A stretch of 64,000 nt of DNA. It comes from Moheibacter stercoris (GTDB lineage: Bacteria; Bacteroidota; Bacteroidia; Flavobacteriales; Weeksellaceae). Numbering within the stretch: the stretch's first letter is position 1; every line of letters begins with the position of its first letter. The position numbers were made by a program, and so were the translations under genes. This document shows positions 50,457 to 58,132 of this stretch, piece by piece. Location: the NCBI RefSeq assembly GCF_040545805.1, contig NZ_JBEPMO010000006.1, positions 86,255-150,254 on the forward strand, given 5' to 3'. The notes under the pieces are model-generated. The model had not been told where the DNA came from, did no database searches, and saw nothing but the letters and a program-made list of their open reading frames with translations.

Positions 50457-51968
50457 ATGAGCAACGAAAATCTAATGAAATGGCCAGAATTTAAACCTCA
50501 ATATCCGAATTATATTGATGGAAAGTGGACAGCTCCAGTATTGGGGAAATATTTTGATAACATTTCACCTCTAACAGGAAAAGTGTATACGCAAGCGGCG
50601 CATTCATCTAAAGAAGATTTAGAATTGGCAGTAAACGCTGCACATGAAGCCTTCAAAACTTGGGGCAAAACTTCAGCTACCGAAAGAAGTATTATTCTAA
50701 ACAAAATTGCTGATCGTATGGAAGAAAACTTGCAATACATTGCTCAAGTTGAAACCATTGATAATGGAAAAGCAATTCGGGAAACCTTGAATGCTGATAT
50801 TCCTTTGGCAATCGATCACTTCCGATATTTTGCAGGCATTATTCGTGCCGAAGAAGGTTCTCATGTCGAATTGGATGAACATACCGTTTCTTTAATTGTT
50901 CATGAACCAATTGGCGTTGTTGCACAAATTATTCCTTGGAACTTCCCAATTCTTATGGCCGTATGGAAATTAGCTCCCGCTTTGGCGGCCGGAAATACGG
51001 TGGTTTTAAAACCTGCTGAAAGTACGCCAACATCGATTATGGTTTTGATGGAAATCATTGGGGATTTACTTCCTCCTGGAGTTGTCAACATCGTGAATGG
51101 ATTTGGAGCCGAATTAGGTCGATCTTTGGTCACCAATCCAAAAGTTTCCAAAGCTGCATTTACAGGTTCTACACCAACAGGAAGATTGGTGATGCAATAT
51201 GCAACTGAAAACATCATTCCGGTAACCTTAGAGTTAGGTGGAAAATCTCCCAACGTATTTTTCAATTCGGTGATGGATCATGACGACGAATTTTTAGATA
51301 AGGCAGTTGAAGGTGCTGTTTTATTTGCGTTCAACCAAGGTGAAATTTGTACTTGTCCATCTCGATTATTGATTCAAGAAGATATTTATGAAGCTTTCAT
51401 TGAAAAAGTAATCGCAAGAGTTGAGGCAATAAAAGTTGGAAATCCGCTAGACCCAACCGTAATGATGGGTGCTCAAGCTTCCAAAATTCAATATGATAAA
51501 ATCGAAAATTACATCAAGCTTGGAAAAGAAGAAGGAGCTGTTGTTTTAACAGGAGGAGATGTGAATCGTTTGGAAGGTGAATTGGCAGAAGGATATTACA
51601 TCAAACCAACCCTATTCAAAGGCCATAACAAAATGAGAATTTTCCAAGAAGAAATTTTTGGACCTGTTCTAGCGGTTACAACTTTTAAAACAGTTGAAGA
51701 GGCCATTGAAATTGCTAATGATACGTTGTATGGTTTAGGAGCAGGAGTTTGGACCAGAGATGCACATGAATTGTACCAAGTTCCAAGAGCCATTCAAGCA
51801 GGACGTGTATGGGTAAACAATTACCATGCGTATCCGGCTGGTGCTCCATTTGGCGGATATAAACAATCGGGAATCGGACGAGAAAATCACAAAATGATGT
51901 TGGCCCATTATCGTCAAACCAAAAACATGTTGATTTCGTACAACAAAAACAAATTAGGATTCTTTTAA
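50457..51968 (+). CDS. NAD-dependent aldehyde dehydrogenase (acetaldehyde type)
   Basis: 503 residues. Class 3 ALDH features are IPWNFPILMAVWKLAPALAAGNTVVLKPAE (NAD site), TLELGGKSPNVFF (general base Glu) and the catalytic Cys298 in GEICTCPSR. The CTCPSR form with a second Cys (Cys300) is typical of the ExaC/AldA acetaldehyde dehydrogenases, which oxidise acetaldehyde to acetate. It is followed, after a hairpin, by a DUF779 gene, a known conserved partner of this subgroup. Confidence 0.95.
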   Translation: MSNENLMKWPEFKPQYPNYIDGKWTAPVLGKYFDNISPLTGKVYTQAAHSSKEDLELAVNAAHEAFKTWGKTSATERSIILNKIADRMEENLQYIAQVETIDNGKAIRETLNADIPLAIDHFRYFAGIIRAEEGSHVELDEHTVSLIVHEPIGVVAQIIPWNFPILMAVWKLAPALAAGNTVVLKPAESTPTSIMVLMEIIGDLLPPGVVNIVNGFGAELGRSLVTNPKVSKAAFTGSTPTGRLVMQYATENIIPVTLELGGKSPNVFFNSVMDHDDEFLDKAVEGAVLFAFNQGEICTCPSRLLIQEDIYEAFIEKVIARVEAIKVGNPLDPTVMMGAQASKIQYDKIENYIKLGKEEGAVVLTGGDVNRLEGELAEGYYIKPTLFKGHNKMRIFQEEIFGPVLAVTTFKTVEEAIEIANDTLYGLGAGVWTRDAHELYQVPRAIQAGRVWVNNYHAYPAGAPFGGYKQSGIGRENHKMMLAHYRQTKNMLISYNKNKLGFF

Positions 51969-51982
51969 ATCCTAACCAATAC

Positions 51983-52010
51983 AGAGGGCAAAGGCATTTT
52001 TGCCCTCTTT
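51983..52010 (+). terminator. Hairpin between the aldehyde dehydrogenase and DUF779 genes
   Basis: AGAGGGCAAA (51983-51992) pairs perfectly with TTTGCCCTCT (51999-52008) over 10 bp, followed by only a short T-run. It may be a partial terminator or an mRNA-stabilising element setting lower expression of DUF779. Confidence 0.7.
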
Positions 52011-52029
52011 CATTTAAAAAATTAAAAAT

Positions 52030-52404
52030 ATGGTCAATCGAATTGATGCAACCCAAAAAGCAAAAGATTTAATCCAAGATCTCAAATCCAAACATGGTGA
52101 CTTGATGTTTTACCAGGCCGGTGGTTGTTGTGAAGGAACCCAACCTCAATGTTTTGAAAAAGGCGGATTTTTTCCTCGTATGAATGATGTGATGATTGGC
52201 GAAGTGGAGAATTCAGAATTTTGGGTAGACAAAGATTTATTTGAATATTGGAAATACAGCCATTTTGAATTGGATGTGTTGGACGGATTTGGTGCAGGCG
52301 GATTTTCATTGGAAACTCCCTTAGGAAAAACCTTTAAAATCAATTATCGATTGTTTACAGAAGAAGAATTAGCTGAATTAGTTCCTCTAAAATTAATGGA
52401 TTGA
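52030..52404 (+). CDS. DUF779 protein, partner of acetaldehyde dehydrogenase
   Basis: 124 residues. The family features are FYQAGGCCEGTQPQCF (three Cys in one loop), FFPRMNDVMIG and a C-terminal GFSLETPLGKTFKINYRLFTEEE. Function is unknown. Its steady pairing with ExaC-type aldehyde dehydrogenases suggests a role in that enzyme's activity, maturation or protection. The vicinal Cys pair could bind metal or be redox-active. Confidence 0.92.
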   Translation: MVNRIDATQKAKDLIQDLKSKHGDLMFYQAGGCCEGTQPQCFEKGGFFPRMNDVMIGEVENSEFWVDKDLFEYWKYSHFELDVLDGFGAGGFSLETPLGKTFKINYRLFTEEELAELVPLKLMD

Positions 52405-52467
52405 TAATTTTTGGATGAAATTATTTCATCTATGCAATGATTCAAAATTCAACTCAAAACAATTTTC

Positions 52468-52475
52468 TATTTTTG
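52468..52475 (+). promoter_or_regulatory. -7 box TATTTTTG of trmD
   Basis: A TAnnTTTG match ending 4 nt before the trmD ATG at 52480, so the mRNA would be leaderless or have an extremely short leader. Confidence 0.6.
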
Positions 52476-52479
52476 CAGC

Positions 52480-53160
52480 ATGCGAATAGATATAATCACC
52501 GTTTTACCTGAACTTTTAACAAGCCCGTTTGAAGCATCCATTTTGAAACGAGCTCAAGAAAAAGGATTGGTTGAAGTCCATTTTCACAATCTTCGTGAAT
52601 TCACCGTTGGAAATTACAAACAAGTTGATGATTACCAATATGGAGGCGGAGCTGGAATGGTTATGATGATTGAACCTATTGATAAATGCATTTCTAGTCT
52701 TCAAGCAGAAAGATCTTATGATGAAATCATTTATTTAACGCCTGATGGTGAAACATTGAACCAACGTATCGCCAACGAACTTTCCTTAAAAGGCAATATC
52801 ATCATGCTATGCGGTCACTACAAAGGGGTTGATCAACGCGTAAGAGATTTATTTATAACAAGAGAAATTTCGATAGGAGATTTTGTCTTAAGTGGTGGTG
52901 AATTGGCAGCGGCAGTTCTGGCCGATAGCATCATCCGTTTATTGCCTGGCGTTCTGGGTGATGAGACTTCTGCCCTTACCGATTCTTTTCAAGATCAATT
53001 GTTGGCTCCCGAAGTGTATACGCGTCCTGCTGAATACAAAGGCTTAAAAGTTCCTGAGATCCTTTTGTCTGGCGATTTTGGTAAAATTGAAGAATGGCGC
53101 CACCAGAATGCTTTGGACAGAACGCAAAAAAGAAGACCCGATTTACTTGAAAATCAATAA
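52480..53160 (+). CDS. trmD: tRNA (guanine-37-N1) methyltransferase TrmD
   Basis: 226 residues, normal length. A SPOUT trefoil-knot enzyme that methylates G37 of tRNAs with SAM. Signatures are MRIDIITVLPELL, YGGGAGMVMMIEPI, IIMLCGHYKGVDQRV, ISIGDFVLSGGELAA and the C-terminal LSGDFGKIEEWRHQNALDRT. It is not in the usual rpsP-rimM-trmD-rplS order; neighbours are DUF779 and a lipoprotein. Confidence 0.97.
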   Translation: MRIDIITVLPELLTSPFEASILKRAQEKGLVEVHFHNLREFTVGNYKQVDDYQYGGGAGMVMMIEPIDKCISSLQAERSYDEIIYLTPDGETLNQRIANELSLKGNIIMLCGHYKGVDQRVRDLFITREISIGDFVLSGGELAAAVLADSIIRLLPGVLGDETSALTDSFQDQLLAPEVYTRPAEYKGLKVPEILLSGDFGKIEEWRHQNALDRTQKRRPDLLENQ

Positions 53161-53241
53161 TAATATGTAACTTTCTGAAATTAACACCTATAAGACGCAA
53201 CCTTTTCGTCGATTTTGCATCTATAGGTAAAAGTTAATCTC

Positions 53242-53655
53242 ATGAAAAATTTAAAGTGGATCGTCGGTTTATTTTTGTTTGCGCCTTTTGCGCTACACTC
53301 CTGTTTAGATGATGAGAATACTCAGAATGTCACCTATCATTATAAAGGTATTGATAGTGTTAAAATTGGAGAGGTAAATCCAGCTCGTCAAATAACTGAA
53401 ATTACAACCTATTTTACGAAAGTAAGTTCATGCGAAGAATTTTTCGATTATGAATACCAAGGCTTAGGAAATGAGCGAACTGTAACAATGGTTACCTATC
53501 GTGTTCAAACATCATGTACGCAAGGAACTTCAGTAGATTCAACCGTTCTACGTTTTAAACCAGACTTACCTGGAAATTATACTTTTCGATTCTGGAATCA
53601 TAATGATGAGTCCAACAATCCTGTATTCATTATCCAAGAAGTTTTAATTCCTTAA
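53242..53655 (+). CDS. Small lipoprotein in the sigma factor operon
   Basis: 137 residues with a signal sequence and lipobox FALHSC near residue 21. The mature part is beta-rich, with two further Cys (in KVSSCEEF and VQTSCTQG) that could form a disulfide in the periplasm. It is 4 bp upstream of the sigma gene, so it probably belongs to the sigma/beta-barrel operon. No family recognised. Confidence 0.75.
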   Translation: MKNLKWIVGLFLFAPFALHSCLDDENTQNVTYHYKGIDSVKIGEVNPARQITEITTYFTKVSSCEEFFDYEYQGLGNERTVTMVTYRVQTSCTQGTSVDSTVLRFKPDLPGNYTFRFWNHNDESNNPVFIIQEVLIP

Positions 53656-53659
53656 GAAT

Positions 53660-54226
53660 TTGCCATTGGATGAGAATCTAAAAAATATTATCCTTCAATG
53701 CCAAAATAATCAACCAAAGGCACAAGCAGAATTGTATCAATACTTTTCTGCTAGCTTGTTTTCTGTATGTTTGAGATATACCGATAATAAGGAGGATGCC
53801 AAAGATTGTTTTCAAGATGGATTTATTATGATTTTCAACAAAATCAATCAGTTTCGTTTCGAAGGTTCTTTTGAAGGATGGATGAGACGAATCATGGTAA
53901 ATGGTTGTTTGGAAAAATACCGAAATCGAAATCATCTGTATGTCGTAAATGAAGAAATTACAGCAGATGAATCATCTGATTTACTAGAATATGAAGATGA
54001 AATTGAAGAACATTCCTATGAACAATTGTTGGAATACGTTCGTCAACTTCCAGATCGATATCGACAGGTTTTCAATTTATACGCCATTGAAAACTATAGC
54101 CACCAAGAAATAGCCAATATGCTTAATATATCTGTTGGAACTTCTAAATCCAATTTATCAAGAGCCAAAGAGAAGCTAAAAGAATTATTAAAAAAAAATA
54201 GCGAGATGAAAGTCTTGTCAAAATGA
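53660..54226 (+). CDS. ECF-type RNA polymerase sigma factor
   Basis: About 188 residues from a TTG start at 53660 (a second TTG at 53666 is equally possible). Region 2 is NKEDAKDCFQDGFIMIFNKI with FEGWMRRIMVNGCLEKYR; region 4 is QLPDRYRQVFNLYAIENYSHQEIANMLNISVGTSKSNLSRAKEKL. Its ATGA stop/start overlap with the next gene indicates translational coupling. The partner begins with a cytoplasmic segment and one membrane helix, which could serve as its anti-sigma. Confidence 0.92.
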   Translation: MPLDENLKNIILQCQNNQPKAQAELYQYFSASLFSVCLRYTDNKEDAKDCFQDGFIMIFNKINQFRFEGSFEGWMRRIMVNGCLEKYRNRNHLYVVNEEITADESSDLLEYEDEIEEHSYEQLLEYVRQLPDRYRQVFNLYAIENYSHQEIANMLNISVGTSKSNLSRAKEKLKELLKKNSEMKVLSK

Positions 54227-55653
54227 GTATGAAAATAAATCATTATTTCAAAAAACGTTTAGATATACCTCAAGAGCCGCCGGTTGATTCTTGGGAGTAT
54301 ATTCAACAGCGCATTCCGAACAAACAAGAAAAAAGAAAACCATTTATTCCAATTTGGTTATTTGCTTCTGGGATTGCTGCAAGTTTGGCCTTGATTGGAG
54401 GTTCTGTTTACCTTTTGAATCAAGACTTTTCCAATGGAAATGCAGGTACGACGATAAACAATTCATCCTCTACAACCAATACTACTTTGGTAAAGTCCGA
54501 TGTCAATTCAGTTGAAAATCAAGATAATAATTTTAATACGTTATCTCAAGATGAATTTGAGTTGAACAACAGTTTAGAAAATTCTAACAAACTACCATTC
54601 AATTCAGTAAACCAATCAACATATTCTCTAAATAATCATTCAAACTATGGTATAAATTCTACTTCTTTTGCCAACCATAATTCTTCAAATTCTTACTCTT
54701 CAGATTCACCATTTGGTCGACAAAATGAATCAGAATCAGTTGAAGTATCTCAAACTTTGGATCTTGAAAAAGAAAATTTTCTAGCACAATCTTTACCTGA
54801 TTGGACACCTGAATATGCAGATTCCAATCAAGTTTTGAAAACGATTTTGGAAGAAGCCAAATTACTTGAAAAACAGGAAAATTTAGTGGCGAAAAATCAA
54901 CCATCAGAAAACAAAAAGAAACCAATTCTTAAAAAGAAAGTCGAATTTGATCGCTTTTATGTAGCTGGATTTATTTCACCTATGGCCTTGAATACATTTG
55001 TTGGAAACTCCATGCTCGCCGACCAAATGAGTCAATACAAAACAGAAAACAATGTTTTATTGGCGTATGGTATGAAAGGTGGATATGCAATTAGTCCACG
55101 TGTCAAACTGAGAACAGGTGTTTCTGTTATTGGATTTGAACAAATTACCAAAGATGTTCCTTTGTCTTATCAAATTGAAGGAAGTGAAAACGTTGCCTCT
55201 CATTTGTCAAATAATATTAAATACAATGGAAATTTGCGTATTGAACCTTTTGTTTCTACTGTAAATCAGGATCTTACCAACACGACAGGATCGGGAGATA
55301 TTCAACAACAATCGCAATATATTGAAATTCCGATTGAAGCAGAAGTAGCTTTATTCAAAACCAATTCTATAGGTATTAGCGCAACTGGTGGTGGAAGTAC
55401 TTGGTTATTGTCCAAAAATAAAATCATCGCTCATACAGATGACTTTACACAAGAATTAGGAAAAGCTAAAAACTTGAATAACACTTCTTTTAGTGCGAAT
55501 GCGGGATTGAAATTTGATATGAACTTGACTGAAAATATTCAATTAAACGTAGAGCCTACCTTTAAATACTTAATCAATCCAGTCAATGACATCAAAAATT
55601 ACAATCCATATACCGTAGGTGTCAATGCTGGAGTAAGCGTTTCGTTTAAATAG
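54223..55653 (+). CDS. Inner-membrane-anchored beta-barrel protein coupled to the sigma factor
   Basis: 476 residues in three parts. Residues 1-42 are a charged cytoplasmic segment with the PPxDSWEYIQQRIP motif of Bacteroidota anti-sigma-like proteins. Residues about 43-65 are a membrane helix. A long Ser/Asn-rich periplasmic linker (about 70-235) leads to an outer-membrane beta-barrel-like domain (about 245-476) with amphipathic strands and a terminal VGVNAGVSVSFK. One polypeptide may thus reach from cytoplasm to outer membrane. It starts inside the sigma stop codon. Confidence 0.85.
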   Translation: MSMKINHYFKKRLDIPQEPPVDSWEYIQQRIPNKQEKRKPFIPIWLFASGIAASLALIGGSVYLLNQDFSNGNAGTTINNSSSTTNTTLVKSDVNSVENQDNNFNTLSQDEFELNNSLENSNKLPFNSVNQSTYSLNNHSNYGINSTSFANHNSSNSYSSDSPFGRQNESESVEVSQTLDLEKENFLAQSLPDWTPEYADSNQVLKTILEEAKLLEKQENLVAKNQPSENKKKPILKKKVEFDRFYVAGFISPMALNTFVGNSMLADQMSQYKTENNVLLAYGMKGGYAISPRVKLRTGVSVIGFEQITKDVPLSYQIEGSENVASHLSNNIKYNGNLRIEPFVSTVNQDLTNTTGSGDIQQQSQYIEIPIEAEVALFKTNSIGISATGGGSTWLLSKNKIIAHTDDFTQELGKAKNLNNTSFSANAGLKFDMNLTENIQLNVEPTFKYLINPVNDIKNYNPYTVGVNAGVSVSFK

Positions 55654-55657
55654 GTGT

Positions 55658-56182
55658 TTATTTGATTATTTTTTCATCGACCAACACTCGTTCTATAAAG
55701 GTTCGAAGAACATCCATATGGCCTTTGGCAATACGTTGACCAATTTTCGCTGCGATAAATGGTCCAACAATTAACAATGCGCCCAATAGATTGGTCCATA
55801 CCCAATAATGACCAATTCCAAGAGCTAATTCAACCCAGCCATAGAGCCCTGTAGTTAAAATGATGGCTCCGCCTAGACCATAAGAAAACATAAACAATGT
55901 CCAAATGGAAGAATTTGGACCAAACATACCACGAATGGTATTTTTTCCTTTTTTATGAGGATTCGCTTCAATACGAATTTGCAATTGAGGAGCCCAAAAC
56001 TTTTCCTTATCCTTGATAAGTCTCACCATGCCTACTTCATGATTACAATATCCAATCAATGTTTGGTTGCGATCTTTAATATGCTTATGAAGACTTTTGG
56101 AAAATTCTTCTGCACTCATTTTGGTATCCACTTTAAAACGTGGACGTGTCCGAATCGCCTCTACGACAATCTCCTTTTTCAT
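55658..56182 (-). CDS. Predicted membrane protein, unknown function
   Basis: 174 residues. A soluble N-terminal half (KFWAPQLQIRIE and similar strands) is followed by two membrane helices (about 92-112 and 125-145) and a short C-terminal helix. No catalytic motif or named family recognised. It lies 4 bp from the convergent beta-barrel gene stop. The region upstream has no full -7 match. Confidence 0.7.
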   Translation of the reverse strand: MKKEIVVEAIRTRPRFKVDTKMSAEEFSKSLHKHIKDRNQTLIGYCNHEVGMVRLIKDKEKFWAPQLQIRIEANPHKKGKNTIRGMFGPNSSIWTLFMFSYGLGGAIILTTGLYGWVELALGIGHYWVWTNLLGALLIVGPFIAAKIGQRIAKGHMDVLRTFIERVLVDEKIIK

Positions 56183-56233
56183 GCAGTAAATATTAGGATG
56201 TTTCGTTAAATTTACAAAGATTTCTCTATAACC

Positions 56234-56572
56234 ATGACGAAAAATGAATCCCTTTACGAAAAAGTCTATGATGTAGTTCGTAAAATTCCCGAAGGTAAAG
56301 TTACTTCATATGGAGCGATTGCAACCTTTCTTGGACGTAAAGGTTCCGCAAGAATGATTGGATATGCGATGAATAATTCGCATGCATTCGATGATATTCC
56401 AGCACATCGAGTCGTTAATCGGAAGGGTTTATTAACAGGCAAACATCATTTTTCGCCACCTTCTCTTATGCAGCAACTTTTGGAAAATGAAGGAATTGAA
56501 ATTGAAGATGATCAAATTCAAAATTTCTCGAATGTTTTCTGGGATCCTATGAAAGAATTGATAGATTTCTAG
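56234..56572 (+). CDS. Alkyltransferase-like protein (MGMT family lacking the reactive cysteine)
   Basis: 112 residues, only the DNA-binding half of O6-methylguanine-DNA methyltransferase: VRKIPEGKVTSYGAIATFLGRKGSARMIGYAMNN, then IPAHRVVNRKG where active enzymes have PCHR. Ala57 replaces the acceptor Cys, so it cannot remove alkyl groups by transfer. Alkyltransferase-like proteins bind alkylated guanine and hand it to nucleotide excision repair. Its 3' end overlaps the convergent formyltransferase gene by 4 bp. Confidence 0.92.
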   Translation: MTKNESLYEKVYDVVRKIPEGKVTSYGAIATFLGRKGSARMIGYAMNNSHAFDDIPAHRVVNRKGLLTGKHHFSPPSLMQQLLENEGIEIEDDQIQNFSNVFWDPMKELIDF

Positions 56573-57372
56573 CGTACTTCTTTTTGTTTCTTGCGATACT
56601 TCAAATATTGAAAAATTGTCGGATGATTGTAATTGGTAGACTCATCAACATTTCCAACTTTTCTGGCTTCAGGCTCAATCCCATTCTCCATTTCCTTAAT
56701 GATTCTTGCTTGATTTTTGGCGATGCCTATCATTCCCTTCCAACTCAACGTAAAATAGCTATCCCCTTTTTGAATTGGAATCGTTGATTGGTGTAAAATA
56801 TCACCTGTATCTACTCCACTGTCCAACCAAAAAACGGTATACCCAACTTTTTCTCGTTCGTCATTGTAAATAGCCCAAAATGGCGAATGTACACCTCGAT
56901 AATCGGGTGTAATTCCTGGATGTCCTCCAATCACACGATCATTGACCAATTTACGCACCTTCTTCCCTACCCAATATCCTGTGTGCACTACTAACAAATC
57001 TGGTTGTAAAGATTGGATGAATCTGATAGTTTCAGGTGAACTATACTCTTCTGTTTGATGAATTTCACCTTTATAAGTTTGTAAAACAGATTGAATTTCC
57101 TCTTCGTTGTAAATCTGATTAAAAATTTCTCGATCCTTTTTCTGATGAAGAAATTTATAGTAAATACGACCTATAATCTGTAAGAAAACGGTCCAATAGC
57201 CATATTTTTTTGCAGCAATTTTCAAATATGAAAAATCAATTCCTTTTTGATGCTTATTAGCATTCACAACACCCACAACATCTACTTTGTTTTCCAACAA
57301 AATACTCAAGGTTTTATCAAAAATAATCCCTGTTCCAAATAAACAAACAACACGTAATGGCTTAGGATTCAT
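56569..57372 (-). CDS. Formyltransferase-family protein with a substituted triad residue
   Basis: 267 residues. A Rossmann start RVVCLFGTGIIF, then IGGHPGITPDYRG and GVDTGDILHQ. His151 and Asp188 of the formyltransferase triad are present, but the Asn expected two residues before the His is Gly149. It may be inactive, use another mechanism or have changed substrate. The gene overlaps the deacetylase gene by 11 bp, repeating the arrangement at 29.2-31.0 kb. The two formyltransferases share the pattern GITPxYRGxH. Confidence 0.82.
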   Translation of the reverse strand: MNPKPLRVVCLFGTGIIFDKTLSILLENKVDVVGVVNANKHQKGIDFSYLKIAAKKYGYWTVFLQIIGRIYYKFLHQKKDREIFNQIYNEEEIQSVLQTYKGEIHQTEEYSSPETIRFIQSLQPDLLVVHTGYWVGKKVRKLVNDRVIGGHPGITPDYRGVHSPFWAIYNDEREKVGYTVFWLDSGVDTGDILHQSTIPIQKGDSYFTLSWKGMIGIAKNQARIIKEMENGIEPEARKVGNVDESTNYNHPTIFQYLKYRKKQKEVR

Positions 57373-58102
57373 TCTTTTTGTTTTGAAGGTATTGATGAAT
57401 GGGGAAAATTAGTTTTTTAATGGTTCCCTTTATTTTTCGCGTTCTTTGAAGATGTTGAATGTTTTCCAAATTTAGGGTTTTCAACAATTCTTCATCACTG
57501 GTTTGGGCCTTCACACTAAATCTTCCCAAAATTTCTGATTCTTGACAAAAACGAGTTTCCAAAATAGGTTCTGAATCAAATATGAATTTAAATCCAACTT
57601 CATGTGCAGACTCATAAGTTTTTTGATCGGAATCTCCTCCTGGAATCGAACAATGCAGTATTTCAACTCCGAGAACATCTTCCAAGATATCTTTCGAAAT
57701 TCTCCATTCCTCTAGCATTTGCTTGTAATTCAAGGTTCGGAAAATCATTGGATGTGTATGCGAATGAGAACCAATCCTATGACCTGAATTGTATAAAGTT
57801 TGAATGTCTTCTTTTGCCAGGAAACCTTTGGTTCCAATTCGATTGGTAGTAATGAAATAATATCCTTTTAAATTTTGTTCTTCTAAAATCTGAGCCGATT
57901 TCAAATTGGAAATTCCACCATCATCAAACGTAAACAAATAGGAAACTTTGGAATTTTTCTCTTTTATTTCCTGAACCAAATTTACATGACGACGAAATAC
58001 ATCGGTTTTGTGCATATACGCCAAATTATCTTTGTTCTGAAAACCTGATTCTTGGTAATCATCAATTACTTCATGGTACAACAAAGCCATTGTTTGGTTC
58101 AT
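57362..58102 (-). CDS. NodB-like polysaccharide deacetylase (second copy of the pair)
   Basis: 246 residues. Metal and catalytic motifs are SYLFTFDDGG (Asp60, Asp61) and RIGSHSHTHP (His113, His117), the classic MT1 and MT2 of carbohydrate esterase family 4. No signal peptide, so cytoplasmic. It has the short form of the domain and is only distantly similar to the deacetylase at 30 kb, so the two pairs are not a recent duplication. A TATCTTTG box precedes it. Confidence 0.9.
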   Translation of the reverse strand: MNQTMALLYHEVIDDYQESGFQNKDNLAYMHKTDVFRRHVNLVQEIKEKNSKVSYLFTFDDGGISNLKSAQILEEQNLKGYYFITTNRIGTKGFLAKEDIQTLYNSGHRIGSHSHTHPMIFRTLNYKQMLEEWRISKDILEDVLGVEILHCSIPGGDSDQKTYESAHEVGFKFIFDSEPILETRFCQESEILGRFSVKAQTSDEELLKTLNLENIQHLQRTRKIKGTIKKLIFPIHQYLQNKKNES

Positions 58103-58122
58103 CCTGTCTATTTTGGTCCTCG

Positions 58123-58130
58123 CAAAGATA
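58123..58130 (-). promoter_or_regulatory. -7 box TATCTTTG of the second deacetylase/formyltransferase pair
   Basis: A perfect TAnnTTTG on the minus strand, 20 nt before the deacetylase ATG and 2 bp beyond the stop codon of the AddB-like gene. Confidence 0.65.
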
Positions 58131-58132
58131 CT

